64,000 bases of DNA. Origin: Sphingobacterium cellulitidis (GTDB lineage Bacteria > Bacteroidota > Bacteroidia > Sphingobacteriales > Sphingobacteriaceae). Below, in pieces: positions 8,341 through 16,694 of this stretch (the stretch's first letter is position 1; each line of letters begins with the position of its first letter). The stretch spans positions 124,001 to 188,000 of the forward strand of contig NOUX01000006.1 in NCBI GenBank assembly GCA_002245855.1, read 5' to 3'. The notes beneath the pieces were generated by a model that was given only the letters and a program-made list of their open reading frames with translations, had not been told where the DNA came from and ran no database searches. Made by a program: the position numbers and the translations under genes.

Positions 8341-8438
8341 ATATACTGCCAGTTGTGCCTACAACTGATTCCTTTGAGTCGGAGTAGCTTTCGCTAACTC
8401 AGTATATCCAAGGGCTTTTGATAAAAGATGCAAATTGG
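8341..8438 (-). promoter_or_regulatory. Structured mRNA leader of the MFS gene (candidate riboswitch)
   Basis: Read on the reverse strand. An 8-bp perfect stem P1 (8400-8407 with 8341-8348) closes two hairpins. P2 pairs 8393-8396 with 8385-8388 and may extend to 8382-8400. P3 is a perfect 7-bp stem, 8361-8367 with 8350-8356, with a 4-base loop. A 14-base joining strand (8368-8381, containing ACTCAAAGG) links P2 and P3. A further hairpin upstream pairs 8408-8411 with 8435-8438 and 8415-8419 with 8423-8427. The element ends about 20 bases before the ATG. I do not recognise it as a known riboswitch class. Confidence 0.55.
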
Positions 8439-8453
8439 CAAGTGCTCATAGCA

Positions 8454-8484
8454 CAAATATAATTCAAAGGCATTGAAATACAAA
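8454..8484 (-). promoter_or_regulatory. Promoter of the MFS gene
   Basis: On the reverse strand TTTG (8484-8481), a spacer of exactly 19 bases and TATATTTG (8461-8454) match the Bacteroidota -33/-7 consensus. The short dyad GTGCT-CAT-AGCAC (8442-8454) overlaps the expected start point and could be an operator. Confidence 0.75.
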
Positions 8485-8532
8485 TGTTTCTAAAATTATT
8501 TTTCTATGAAGCCATTGTAAACAATATCCCAT

Positions 8533-8563
8533 AAAAAAAGCGTTCTAACTTTCGCTAAAACGC
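8533..8563 (-). terminator. Terminator of the suf operon
   Basis: On the reverse strand a 10-bp stem (8563-8554 with 8549-8540, two G-U pairs) is capped by a GAAA tetraloop and followed by seven Ts. It lies just after the sufD stop. Confidence 0.9.
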
Positions 8564-8590
8564 CTTTATACTAAAACTACACTACTATTA

Positions 8591-9919
8591 TTATCTTTCT
8601 AATCCTTTGGCAACTAAGGCTTCAACATGATTACGAACATTCTCGTCCGAAAATCTTGAAGTTACATCAAATGCAAAGGCATGTACTAATAAAATACGGG
8701 CACTCTCTTCGCGAATACCACGTGACCTTAAATAGAATAATGCTTCATCGTCAAATTGTCCCATGGTACATCCATGTGAACACTTAACATCATCAGCAAA
8801 AATCTCAAGCTGCGGTTTAGTATAGATACTCGCTTTATCACCAATCAACATATTGTTGTTCTGTTGAAAAGCATTGGTCTTTTGAGCATCCTCACGAACG
8901 AAAATCTTACCATTGAACACAGCAGTAGATTCGTCTTGAGGAATATTTTTATACCATTCGTAGGACTCACAATGTGGTTTCATGTGGTCTACGATAGTGT
9001 GGTTATCTACAAATTGATTGTCAGCTAATAGGTTGATTCCATATAAATGCGATTCAACTTCTTCCGCATCCAATCTTACATTTAAATCATTACGAACAAA
9101 AGCTACACCTGGGAAATTACAGTTGTAATTGTTATACAAACTGTGTTTCGTTTGGTAAACCTCTGTATGGTTGATATAATGGCTGTTATTTGAAGCTTGT
9201 TGCAAATAATAATGCTGCATTTTCGCGTTCTCCTCAACCACAATCTCCGTAACCTTGTTGTTCAGGTTGAAAGCTGAACCATCCAATGTAATAAAGGATT
9301 CAATGATCTCAACCTCCGCATTTTGCTCAAGAATATACAAATTACGGGTCTGCGCAAAGAAATCTTGATTTCCTGCCGCCACATGTACAATCTGAATCGG
9401 CTTTGAAACAACCTTATTACGGTTTACTTGTAAGAAAATCCCAGAAGTGTGAAAAGCAGTGTTCAACGCAACCGTCGTGCTTTCTGTTTTGTCAGCATGT
9501 TTTCCAAAATGCTGCTGAAACTTAGGCTCATTTTGCGCTTCCTCAATTGGCTTTACAATCAATCCAATCTCATCTTCCAAAGATGAAAATGCCAATACAT
9601 ATTGTCCGTTAATTAAAACAATACGATGTGCATCCAACCCTGGAATGTCCGCAGCGCTCAGATCTAAATTCGAAACATCCACATCCTCGTTCAATAGATA
9701 GTTTCTATTTACCAATGAATGGATATTTGTATATTTCCAGTCCTCATTCTTTACAGTAGGAAAACCAAGATCATGAAAACGCGTGAAAGCCTCCTCGCGA
9801 AGTGCTTTTACCGCCGACGTATCATTGCTTGTTTCCAATTCCTGAAATGTTGAAGTCAACTGTTGGAATAAGGAGTTTGCTACTAATGTACTCATGTTAT
9901 TTGTTGTCAATCCGCTCAT
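8591..9919 (-). CDS. sufD: Fe-S cluster assembly protein SufD
   Basis: A 442-residue SufD. It pairs with SufB in the SufBC2D scaffold on which Fe-S clusters are built in the cytoplasm. The N-terminal helical part (LREEAFTRFHDLGFPTVKNEDWKYTN) and the C-terminal beta-helix end are typical, including DDVKCSHGCTMGQFDDEALFYLRSRGI with the conserved Cys-Ser-His-Gly. The ATG at 9919 gives MSGLTTNNMSTLVANS. A second ATG 8 codons later (MSTLVANS) is equally plausible, although GAGG stands close before the first. It is the last gene of sufB-sufC-sufD, 24 bp after sufC, and is closed by a strong terminator. No cysteine desulfurase (SufS) or SufE follows here. Confidence 0.95.
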   Translation of the reverse strand: MSGLTTNNMSTLVANSLFQQLTSTFQELETSNDTSAVKALREEAFTRFHDLGFPTVKNEDWKYTNIHSLVNRNYLLNEDVDVSNLDLSAADIPGLDAHRIVLINGQYVLAFSSLEDEIGLIVKPIEEAQNEPKFQQHFGKHADKTESTTVALNTAFHTSGIFLQVNRNKVVSKPIQIVHVAAGNQDFFAQTRNLYILEQNAEVEIIESFITLDGSAFNLNNKVTEIVVEENAKMQHYYLQQASNNSHYINHTEVYQTKHSLYNNYNCNFPGVAFVRNDLNVRLDAEEVESHLYGINLLADNQFVDNHTIVDHMKPHCESYEWYKNIPQDESTAVFNGKIFVREDAQKTNAFQQNNNMLIGDKASIYTKPQLEIFADDVKCSHGCTMGQFDDEALFYLRSRGIREESARILLVHAFAFDVTSRFSDENVRNHVEALVAKGLER

Positions 9920-9943
9920 TACCTCGTTTCTTAATACAACTGA

Positions 9944-10702
9944 TTAGGCATTTTGCGTATCTAATTCTTTTAACCAGTCGTAACCTTTTTCTTCTAATTC
10001 TAATGCCAATTCTTTTGGTCCTGATTTTACAATACGACCATTGTGCAATACATGCACAAAATCCGGCACAATATAATCCAACAAACGTTGGTAGTGTGTA
10101 ATCACGATAAATGCATTGTCTTTGGAACGCAATTGGTTAACCCCATTTGCAACAATTCTCAATGCATCAATGTCTAACCCTGAATCCGTCTCATCCAAGA
10201 TGGAAAGCTTAGGGTTCAACATCGCCAATTGGAAAATCTCATTACGTTTTTTCTCACCACCCGAAAAACCTTCGTTCAATGAACGGTTCGCCAAATTCGC
10301 CGAAAACTCTACCAATTGTTGTTTCTCTTTTACCATCTTCAAGAAGTCTTTCGCCTCCATCGCTGGCAATCCTTTGTATTCACGGATGTCATTAACAGCC
10401 GTCTTTAAAAAGTTAATGTTCGATACTCCCGGGATTTCAACAGGATATTGAAAAGCCAAGAATAAACCCTCACGAGCACGATCCTCCGGAGATAACTCCA
10501 ATAAATCGATGCCATCCAAGAAAGCTTCACCCTCAGTAACTTCATATGCATCACGTCCCGCCAATACATTGCCTAATGTGCTCTTTCCAGCTCCGTTAGG
10601 ACCCATAATCGCATGAACTTCTCCAGCTTTAACCTCTAAATTCAGTCCCTTTAATATTTGTTTGTCGTCAATCGACGCATGCAAATTCTTAATGCTTAAC
10701 AT
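9944..10702 (-). CDS. sufC: Fe-S cluster assembly ATPase SufC
   Basis: A 252-residue ABC-type ATPase that drives conformational change in the SufBCD complex. It has Walker A GPNGAGKST at 34-42, the Q-loop in LAFQYPVEIPGV at about 83-93, the family-specific signature FSGGEKKRNE at 146-155, Walker B LSILDETDSGLD at 166-177, and the switch histidine in IVITHYQRLLDY. FSGGEKKRNE distinguishes SufC from transport ATPases, and no membrane domain is linked to it. It lies 16 bp downstream of sufB and 24 bp upstream of sufD. Confidence 0.97.
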   Translation of the reverse strand: MLSIKNLHASIDDKQILKGLNLEVKAGEVHAIMGPNGAGKSTLGNVLAGRDAYEVTEGEAFLDGIDLLELSPEDRAREGLFLAFQYPVEIPGVSNINFLKTAVNDIREYKGLPAMEAKDFLKMVKEKQQLVEFSANLANRSLNEGFSGGEKKRNEIFQLAMLNPKLSILDETDSGLDIDALRIVANGVNQLRSKDNAFIVITHYQRLLDYIVPDFVHVLHNGRIVKSGPKELALELEEKGYDWLKELDTQNA

Positions 10703-10718
10703 ATTCTATTCTATATTT

Positions 10719-12170
10719 CTATCCTACCGATCCTTCTAACGAGATCGCTAATAATTTCTGTGCCTCAACAGCAAATTCCATTGGTAATTGATTCAATACT
10801 TCTTTCGCATACCCGTTCACAATTAATCCTACCGCCTTCTCAGAGTCAATTCCGCGTTGGTTTAAGTAGAAAACTTGGTCCTCACCAATCTTCGACGTAG
10901 TAGCTTCGTGCTCCAAAGTCGCTGTCTTATTCTTGCTCTCGATATATGGGAAAGTATGTGCCCCACAACGATCCCCAATCAATAAACTATCACATTGTGT
11001 AAAGTTTCTCGAATTGTCCGCATTAGGACCAATCTTTACCAATCCACGGTAGCTGTTATGACTCTTGCCCGCTGAAATACCCTTTGAAATGATTTTTGAA
11101 CGTGTATTCTTGCCCAAATGAATCATCTTGGTACCTGTATCAGCTAACTGCATATTACGAGTCATCGCTACAGAGTAAAATTCGCCAACTGAATGATCTC
11201 CTTTCAAGATCACCCCCGGATATTTCCAGGTAATTGCCGATCCGGTCTCAACCTGAGTCCATGATATTTTTGAATGATCACCTTTACAGATTCCGCGTTT
11301 CGTTACGAAATTGTAAATACCACCTTTTCCGTCTTTATCACCTGGATACCAATTCTGAACCGTAGAATATTTAATCTCCGCATTGCGCATCGCTACTAGT
11401 TCAACAACTGCAGCGTGCAATTGGTTTTCATCACGCATCGGTGCTGTACATCCTTCAAGATACGATACGTATGAATCATCATCCGCAACGATCAATGTAC
11501 GCTCAAATTGACCCGTGTTTTCTGCGTTGATACGGAAATAAGTGGATAACTCCATCGGACAACGAACGCCCTTCGGAATGTAAACAAATGAACCGTCCGA
11601 AAATACAGCCGAATTTAAGGCCGCATAAATATTATCTGTCTGTGGAACAACAGTTCCCAAATATTGTTTAACTAATTCTGGATGCTCTTGAACCGCCTCA
11701 CCAAATGAACAAAAGATGACCCCTTGCTCCTTTAATTTCTCACGGAAAGTAGTTTTTACGGATACCGAATCAAATACTGCATCAACAGCTACAACACCAG
11801 CCAATACCTTCTGCTCATCCAATGGAATCCCTAACTTCGCAAACGTAGCTAGTAACTCCGGATCAACCTCGTCTAAACTGTCTAATTGCTTCTTCGGCTT
11901 AGGAGCTGCATAGTATGAAATATCCTGAAAATCAACCTCCGGATTCTTGAAATTTTGCCACGTCGGCATGCTCATCTTTAAGAAATGCTGAAACGCTTTT
12001 AATCTCCATTCCAATAACCACTCCGGCTCGTTCTTCTTCTTGGAAATCATACGGATAGTGTCCTCATTAAGACCTTTCGGAGCAATCTCCATCTCAATGT
12101 CGGTCGTAAAACCGTACTTATATTCTTCGAGCTCTAACTCTTTAAGTAAATCGTCGTCTTTCGTGCTCAT
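10719..12170 (-). CDS. sufB: Fe-S cluster assembly scaffold SufB
   Basis: I choose the ATG at 12170 ([20 protein letters not shown]), giving 483 residues, close to the family's usual length. An upstream in-frame ATG would add 32 atypical residues and swallow the promoter. GAAAGAG precedes the chosen start. The family features include [38 protein letters not shown] and the C-terminal [20 protein letters not shown] with the Cys implicated in cluster assembly. SufB is the main scaffold subunit that receives persulfide sulfur. It is the first gene of the sufBCD operon, with a -7 box TAACTTTG at 12218-12225. Confidence 0.96.
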   Translation of the reverse strand: MSTKDDDLLKELELEEYKYGFTTDIEMEIAPKGLNEDTIRMISKKKNEPEWLLEWRLKAFQHFLKMSMPTWQNFKNPEVDFQDISYYAAPKPKKQLDSLDEVDPELLATFAKLGIPLDEQKVLAGVVAVDAVFDSVSVKTTFREKLKEQGVIFCSFGEAVQEHPELVKQYLGTVVPQTDNIYAALNSAVFSDGSFVYIPKGVRCPMELSTYFRINAENTGQFERTLIVADDDSYVSYLEGCTAPMRDENQLHAAVVELVAMRNAEIKYSTVQNWYPGDKDGKGGIYNFVTKRGICKGDHSKISWTQVETGSAITWKYPGVILKGDHSVGEFYSVAMTRNMQLADTGTKMIHLGKNTRSKIISKGISAGKSHNSYRGLVKIGPNADNSRNFTQCDSLLIGDRCGAHTFPYIESKNKTATLEHEATTSKIGEDQVFYLNQRGIDSEKAVGLIVNGYAKEVLNQLPMEFAVEAQKLLAISLEGSVG

Positions 12171-12497
12171 GTCTCTTTCACTTTTATTATGGGTTCTCGC
12201 CCATTGGTTTTGAATTGCAAAGTTACGACTTATAATGCAGAAAATAGCTTGTTTTGTGTTTATCATACACCTAGCATCATAAAAAAAATGACAAAAGTCA
12301 TTTATTACCCATTATAGGCTATTTAGAATCATTATATTATGACAATAGAATGATTGATATAATTAAAATTTATAGGAAAAGCGATGAGTAATCAAGGATA
12401 ACTATATTACCCCGCGCCAATAAATTGGAAATACATTTTGTGCTAAACCAAATTTTATTTTGTATATTTATCTTTCTTTAATTTTATTGAAAAGCCT
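12171..12497. promoter_or_regulatory. Divergent regulatory region between sufB and the Lrp-type gene
   Basis: A 327-bp AT-rich gap. For sufB, a TAACTTTG -7 box lies at 12225-12218 on the reverse strand. An inverted repeat AAATGAC-AAAA-GTCATTT spans 12286-12303 and is the clearest operator candidate; either the Lrp-type protein or an Fe-S-sensing regulator could use it. On the forward strand a weaker TATTTTG lies before the Lrp-type gene. No ORF of note. Confidence 0.5.
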
Positions 12498-12968
12498 ATG
12501 TCTTACCAACCAGATAAAACGGACTTGAAAATCTTGAAACTGCTCCAAGAGAACGGTCGGATTACTAATTTGCAATTAGCAACCAATATCGGCCTTTCTC
12601 CCGCTCCAACCTTGGAAAGAGTCCGTAAACTCGAAAACTCTGGTTTTATTAAAAGCTATCACGCATTCGTCGATGAAGAAAAATTAGGACTGGGCATCAA
12701 ATCTTTTATCCAAATTTCACTGGACTTTCATACCCATAATGCCATCCCCGAATTTGTGGAAGCCGTGCGTGCAATCCCTGAAGTGACCGAATGCCACCAC
12801 GTAACGGGTAATTGTGACTTTATGTTGAAAGTCTATGTCAAAGATATTAAAGCTTATGAAGCTGTTATCATGGAGAAAATTTCCAAAATCCCCTTTGTGA
12901 AAACTTTCCAGACCATGATGATCATGTCCACCAGTAAAAAGGAACCAATTGTACCCCTAGAATATTAA
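12498..12968 (+). CDS. Lrp/AsnC family transcriptional regulator
   Basis: A 156-residue protein with the classic two-domain layout. An N-terminal winged helix (about 5-65: TDLKILKLLQENGRITNLQLATNIGLSP, then APTLERVRKLENSGFIKSY) is followed by a C-terminal RAM domain (about 75-150) for ligand binding and oligomerisation, with VTECHHVTGNCDFMLKVYV. Lrp-type regulators usually sense amino acids and bind upstream of their own gene. It is divergent from sufB and 9 bp ahead of the next gene, so the two are probably co-transcribed. The effector is unknown. The dyad at 12286-12303 is a candidate self-binding site. Confidence 0.95.
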   Translation: MSYQPDKTDLKILKLLQENGRITNLQLATNIGLSPAPTLERVRKLENSGFIKSYHAFVDEEKLGLGIKSFIQISLDFHTHNAIPEFVEAVRAIPEVTECHHVTGNCDFMLKVYVKDIKAYEAVIMEKISKIPFVKTFQTMMIMSTSKKEPIVPLEY

Positions 12969-12977
12969 TCTATTAGG

Positions 12978-14042
12978 ATGGCTTATCAAGATTCTGCAAT
13001 CATATTGACTTGGCCAGATGCCACCATTCGGGGAGATGAAAAATGGATGATGTTTTTCAAGAAAATTGGTGTGGTCAAAAACCTGAACTTCAAGGTCGGA
13101 CATACCGGTGTCGTATTGGTCAATCATCAGTCCGGGGAACTGCTTTTCTATGATTTTGGACGCTATATCACCCCTAGAGGGTATGGCCGAGCTCGGTCCA
13201 AAAACTCTGACCCACTTCTGGAAATCAAGGTCAAAGCACAGATCAAGAATGGAGAGATCCTGAATCTTCAGGAAATTATTGCCGATATAGAATCCCTAAA
13301 AGGGGTAATGTACGGCGAAGGTAGGCTCTTCTTTAGCGTGGCGAGGGATATAAACTTTGCTACTGCCAAAGTCTATGGCGACAAATGTGTGGAAGAGGGG
13401 ACTTACCCCTACGGTGCAGTCGCCAAAAATAATAATAACTGCTCCCGATTTATTACCAGAATGCTCATGAAAGCCTCCCAGAAATACCATTTCTGGCATG
13501 GAATAAACCTCCCTGAAACAATCAAGGCAAGCCCAATTAGCAATATCGTCAATGTTTGCAATAGCCGAGTCGTCAATAGCTATAGCCCCGAAGATGGTTT
13601 CAAATCCTTTAAAATGAACCGATGGAAGTCTTTCTTCTTCCTGGTCAAACAATTGGGCGACAATGTCTTTAAAAACAAAGCCAATCTCTTGCCGAATGAC
13701 TTGATAATTGGTGCGGTCAACTTCGGATCCAAGCCTATTTCGGTTCCCAAACTCGCTAAATATCTCGGTGGAGTAGGTGATGGAGCCTGGTACTACCTAA
13801 ATGAAAGACCTGATGCGCATATTGAAATCAGTAGATACTCTTCCCAAGGAAATTTGGAATATGTCGTCTTAGGCGAAGCTGATCAACCTGTAGATTTACA
13901 TGAAAATTGGGAAATTACCTATGACAGTCACCTGATGTTCACCCATATTATTCAGAATAACCAGAAAATTAAAATCAGTCATATTGAAGTGCTCCCAGTG
14001 GAGGATTATAAATATAAAAACCTGATTGAAAAATATGCTTAA
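12978..14042 (+). CDS. Uncharacterised protein, possible permuted NlpC/P60-like fold
   Basis: A 354-residue protein that I cannot assign to a named family. It has no signal peptide or membrane helix. Two segments recall permuted papain-like (YiiX/NlpC-P60-type) hydrolases: an early GHTGVVLVNHQSGELLFYD with a histidine in a beta-strand, and a later NNNCSRFITRML with a cysteine at the start of a helix. The C-terminal part (about 235-354) looks like a separate beta-rich domain. It follows the Lrp-type gene by 9 bp and is probably in its operon. A cysteine hydrolase acting on peptides or lipids is possible but unproven; it could equally be a non-catalytic relative. Confidence 0.7.
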   Translation: MAYQDSAIILTWPDATIRGDEKWMMFFKKIGVVKNLNFKVGHTGVVLVNHQSGELLFYDFGRYITPRGYGRARSKNSDPLLEIKVKAQIKNGEILNLQEIIADIESLKGVMYGEGRLFFSVARDINFATAKVYGDKCVEEGTYPYGAVAKNNNNCSRFITRMLMKASQKYHFWHGINLPETIKASPISNIVNVCNSRVVNSYSPEDGFKSFKMNRWKSFFFLVKQLGDNVFKNKANLLPNDLIIGAVNFGSKPISVPKLAKYLGGVGDGAWYYLNERPDAHIEISRYSSQGNLEYVVLGEADQPVDLHENWEITYDSHLMFTHIIQNNQKIKISHIEVLPVEDYKYKNLIEKYA

Positions 14043-14051
14043 TCTTATCGG

Positions 14052-14723
14052 CTAAACCTGCCAATCTATGGCTGATTTACCATGTGCCGATAAATAGGAA
14101 TTGGCCTGCGAAAAATGCGCACTCCCAAAAAAACCTCTATATACCGATAATGGCGATGGATGCACTGCAGTGAGGATAAGATGTTTGGATTGGTCAATTA
14201 ATCCTGATTTTTTAATGGCATAACTTCCCCAAAGCATAAAAACAACATGTTCGCTTTGGTCGGAAATGGATTTTATGACCTCATCCGTGAAATATTCCCA
14301 ACCCTTTTTCTGATGTGAACCAGCCTCATGTGCACGAACAGTCAACGTGGCATTCAATAATAATACCCCTTGCTCTGCCCATTTTGTTAAATCACCATGA
14401 GTAGGATAGCGGAACCCCGGAATATCCGTCACTAATTCCGTATATATATTTCTTAGACTAGGTGGAATAGCAATGCCCTGTGGAACAGAAAAGGATAGTC
14501 CATGTGCTTGACCGTCATTGTGGTAAGGGTCTTGACCCAAGATAACAACCTTCAGTTTCGGAAATGAGGTCAACCGAAAAGCATTGAAAACTAAATCTTT
14601 CTCCGGAAATACCTGATACAAACTCCGCTCTTGGATTACAAAATCTGATAATTTCTGAATTTCAGGAGTTTGAAATAAAGGCTTAATGATGGGGTCCCAT
14701 GAGGTATCAAAACGATCTGACAT
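14052..14723 (-). CDS. ung: Uracil-DNA glycosylase (family 1)
   Basis: A 223-residue enzyme that removes uracil from DNA in base-excision repair. It has the water-activating motif GQDPYH at 63-68 (Asp65 catalytic), the uracil-pocket stretch GLSFSV, LLLNATLTV at 121-129, and the DNA-intercalation loop HPSPLS at 188-193. The length and all motifs match family 1 Ung. It is convergent with the uncharacterised gene (9-bp gap) and divergent from the next small membrane protein. It appears to be monocistronic. Confidence 0.98.
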   Translation of the reverse strand: MSDRFDTSWDPIIKPLFQTPEIQKLSDFVIQERSLYQVFPEKDLVFNAFRLTSFPKLKVVILGQDPYHNDGQAHGLSFSVPQGIAIPPSLRNIYTELVTDIPGFRYPTHGDLTKWAEQGVLLLNATLTVRAHEAGSHQKKGWEYFTDEVIKSISDQSEHVVFMLWGSYAIKKSGLIDQSKHLILTAVHPSPLSVYRGFFGSAHFSQANSYLSAHGKSAIDWQV

Positions 14724-14819
14724 ATGCTTTAATAAAATTTTACATTATTTTGCCGTAAACAAGTTGTATACTACAGCAATTTAACGGATATTTGCAAACT
14801 TACAGTATTAAGCATAATT

Positions 14820-15359
14820 ATGTCAAATATAGTTCGCATTATAATTTGTAGTTTATTGGTAGTCGGAACGGTTGCATTGTTCTGGATTGGTCAATGGGGC
14901 TGGGGGATTTTAGCAATCCTAATTACGATTTTAGCTTGGGTAACCGTTTTCTTCAATGAGAAAATGCTTATTGCACAATGGTTCTTACGTAAAGAACGTA
15001 TGGATAAGGCAGAAGTATGGTTGAGTAAAATCAAAAACTATGAAAAAGAATTAATCTCTGCACAACACGGTTATTATCATATGCTGTTGGGATTGATCGA
15101 ATCACAACGCGCACCATTACAATCAGAAAAATATTTCAAAAAAGCCTTATCAATGGGCTTGCACATGGATCACAATGTTGCATTGGCTAAATTGAGCCTT
15201 GCAGGAATCGCCATGGCAAAACGCAATAAACGCGAAGCCGAAAAATTACTGGCAGAAGCCAAAAAAGCAGACAAAAACAAACTGCTTGAAGAACAAATCA
15301 AAATGATGAAATCGCAAATGGGCCTAATGGATAAACAACAATTCCGTTACTCCAGATAA
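14820..15359 (+). CDS. Small inner-membrane protein with TPR-like helices
   Basis: A 179-residue protein with two adjoining hydrophobic segments (about 4-25 and 28-46: ICSLLVVGTVALFWIGQWGW, then ILAILITILAWVTVFF). A soluble helical region (about 55-170) follows, whose KAEVWLSKIK, YYHMLLGLIES, SEKYFKKALSMG and AKLSLAGIAMAKRNKREAEKLLAEA segments read like two or three tetratricopeptide repeats. No catalytic motif is visible. Such proteins are common in Bacteroidota and are likely scaffolds at the membrane. It is monocistronic and ends at an unusually long perfect hairpin. Confidence 0.75.
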   Translation: MSNIVRIIICSLLVVGTVALFWIGQWGWGILAILITILAWVTVFFNEKMLIAQWFLRKERMDKAEVWLSKIKNYEKELISAQHGYYHMLLGLIESQRAPLQSEKYFKKALSMGLHMDHNVALAKLSLAGIAMAKRNKREAEKLLAEAKKADKNKLLEEQIKMMKSQMGLMDKQQFRYSR

Positions 15360-15362
15360 AAA

Positions 15363-15417
15363 ATATAAAAACAAGAGCGGGTGGATCTTCAAAATCCACC
15401 CGCTCTTGTTTTTATAT
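15363..15417 (+). terminator. Very long perfect hairpin terminator
   Basis: Bases 15363-15386 and 15394-15417 are perfect reverse complements (24 bp, GC core GAGCGGGTGGAT) around a 7-base loop. The 3' arm ends in TTTTTATAT. It follows the stop of the TPR-like gene by only 3 bases. Confidence 0.9.
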
Positions 15418-15441
15418 CTCAAATCTATCTTTCAATAACAC

Positions 15442-15521
15442 TTCCACTCTCTCAATACTCACATCTTACACCTTATATTTCTCTTTCACTTACCTTTTCC
15501 ACTATCTCAATACTCACATCT
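15442..15521. repeat. Degenerate CTCA/ATCT direct repeat
   Basis: Two 25-base copies (15442-15466 and 15497-15521) differ at one position and start 55 bp apart. They are embedded in CT-rich sequence made of ACATCT/CTCATAT-like units that runs to about 15540. On the reverse strand this reads as GAGAT/TGAGAT units. The dipeptidase stop codon lies at its edge. Confidence 0.8.
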
Positions 15522-15533
15522 CACATCTCATAT

Positions 15534-16694
15534 CTATCTCTCATTCTCCTTCAACAACCTCAAAAAGTTTTTCCCCATTATTTTGGCAACATCTTCCTGG
15601 CTGTATCCCCTTTCGATTAGCGCTTTGGTTAGAACCGGGAATTTTGAAACATCTTCCAGTTCTTGCGGAGGTGATTCAATCCCGTCAAAATCCGAACCGA
15701 TTGCAACATGGTCTACACCTACTTTGCTCACCAAATAATCAATATGTTTCAAAACAGATTCAAACGGAGCATTGGCCAAATGCTTTTGCTTTGCTGATAA
15801 TGCAGCATACATTTTTCCAATTGACAATTCTTTCGTCGTACTGTCCTTTTTATGAGTTTTATTATATAGTTTTCTAACCCGTTTTGGGTAGTCAGAATCT
15901 AAAAATTCAGAATAGAAATTAACCCCGACAACACCACCATTTTTCTTTAAGGCTTCAAGTTGAGCATCTTTAAGATTCCGGTAATGGGGAGTCAAAGCAG
16001 CAGCATTGCTATGGGAAACGAGAATTGGTTTGCTGCTGGTTGCCAAAACATCATAAAATGTTTGTTCTCCGGCATGCGACAAGTCGACCATCATCCCCAA
16101 TTCATTCATTTTACGGATAATATCCTTGCCATGTTCCGTTAAGCCTTTGCCCTTCTTATCTTTTGTTTTCACCTCCATGGCCGCTGCTGTTACCCAAGGA
16201 AGATTGTAATTCCAAGTAAGAGTAAGATATCTGGCCCCACGGTTATAGAGGTTCTCAAGATAATCCAAACGTTGTTCAATCATATTTCCACCCTCAATCC
16301 CTATCAATGCAACGATTTTCCCTTCCTTATTGATTCGCTCTATATCAGCAGAGCTTTTAGCTAATTCAATTTTGTCCTTATTTTGTGAAATCAATTTCTC
16401 TAAAGCATCAATTTGGTCATTCGCATGCTTATATGCATTCTTGCTCCATTTCTTATCATCAGACCAAACTGCAAAAACCTGTACATCAACGCCGCCTTCT
16501 TTCAATCTTGGCAGGTCAGTATGTCCAGTTTTCATCCGCTTCCCGATATCTTTTCCAGGTAGGATGCTCTCAACGATCACATCATTATGGCCATCCACTA
16601 CAAGGAGGTCTTCGTGAATTTTTTTATAATCTTGACCCATGCTGGCGATAATAGAACCCCCAAATAACATGGTTAATAATAAGTGCTTTTTCAT
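15534..16694 (-). CDS. Membrane dipeptidase (peptidase family M19)
   Basis: A 386-residue exported metallopeptidase of the renal-dipeptidase family. A signal peptide (MKKHLLLTMLFGGSIIASMGQ) is followed by the first zinc ligands in VVDGHNDV (His36, Asp38), the bridging glutamate in IGIEGGNMI, the second-site histidines in DLSHAGEQ and LVSHSNAAAL, and VAIGSDFDGI near the C-terminus. M19 enzymes cleave dipeptides, often with a C-terminal D-residue. Its ATG overlaps the stop of the upstream serine hydrolase by one base (TAATG), so both are made from one message. Together they suggest peptidoglycan-peptide processing. Confidence 0.95.
   Translation of the reverse strand: MKKHLLLTMLFGGSIIASMGQDYKKIHEDLLVVDGHNDVIVESILPGKDIGKRMKTGHTDLPRLKEGGVDVQVFAVWSDDKKWSKNAYKHANDQIDALEKLISQNKDKIELAKSSADIERINKEGKIVALIGIEGGNMIEQRLDYLENLYNRGARYLTLTWNYNLPWVTAAAMEVKTKDKKGKGLTEHGKDIIRKMNELGMMVDLSHAGEQTFYDVLATSSKPILVSHSNAAALTPHYRNLKDAQLEALKKNGGVVGVNFYSEFLDSDYPKRVRKLYNKTHKKDSTTKELSIGKMYAALSAKQKHLANAPFESVLKHIDYLVSKVGVDHVAIGSDFDGIESPPQELEDVSKFPVLTKALIERGYSQEDVAKIMGKNFLRLLKENER

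Noticed and set aside
8341..8438. Assignment of the MFS leader to a hammerhead ribozyme or a purine, TPP or guanidine riboswitch
   Set aside because: The conserved core sequences of those classes are not present; only the general three-way-junction shape is shared.
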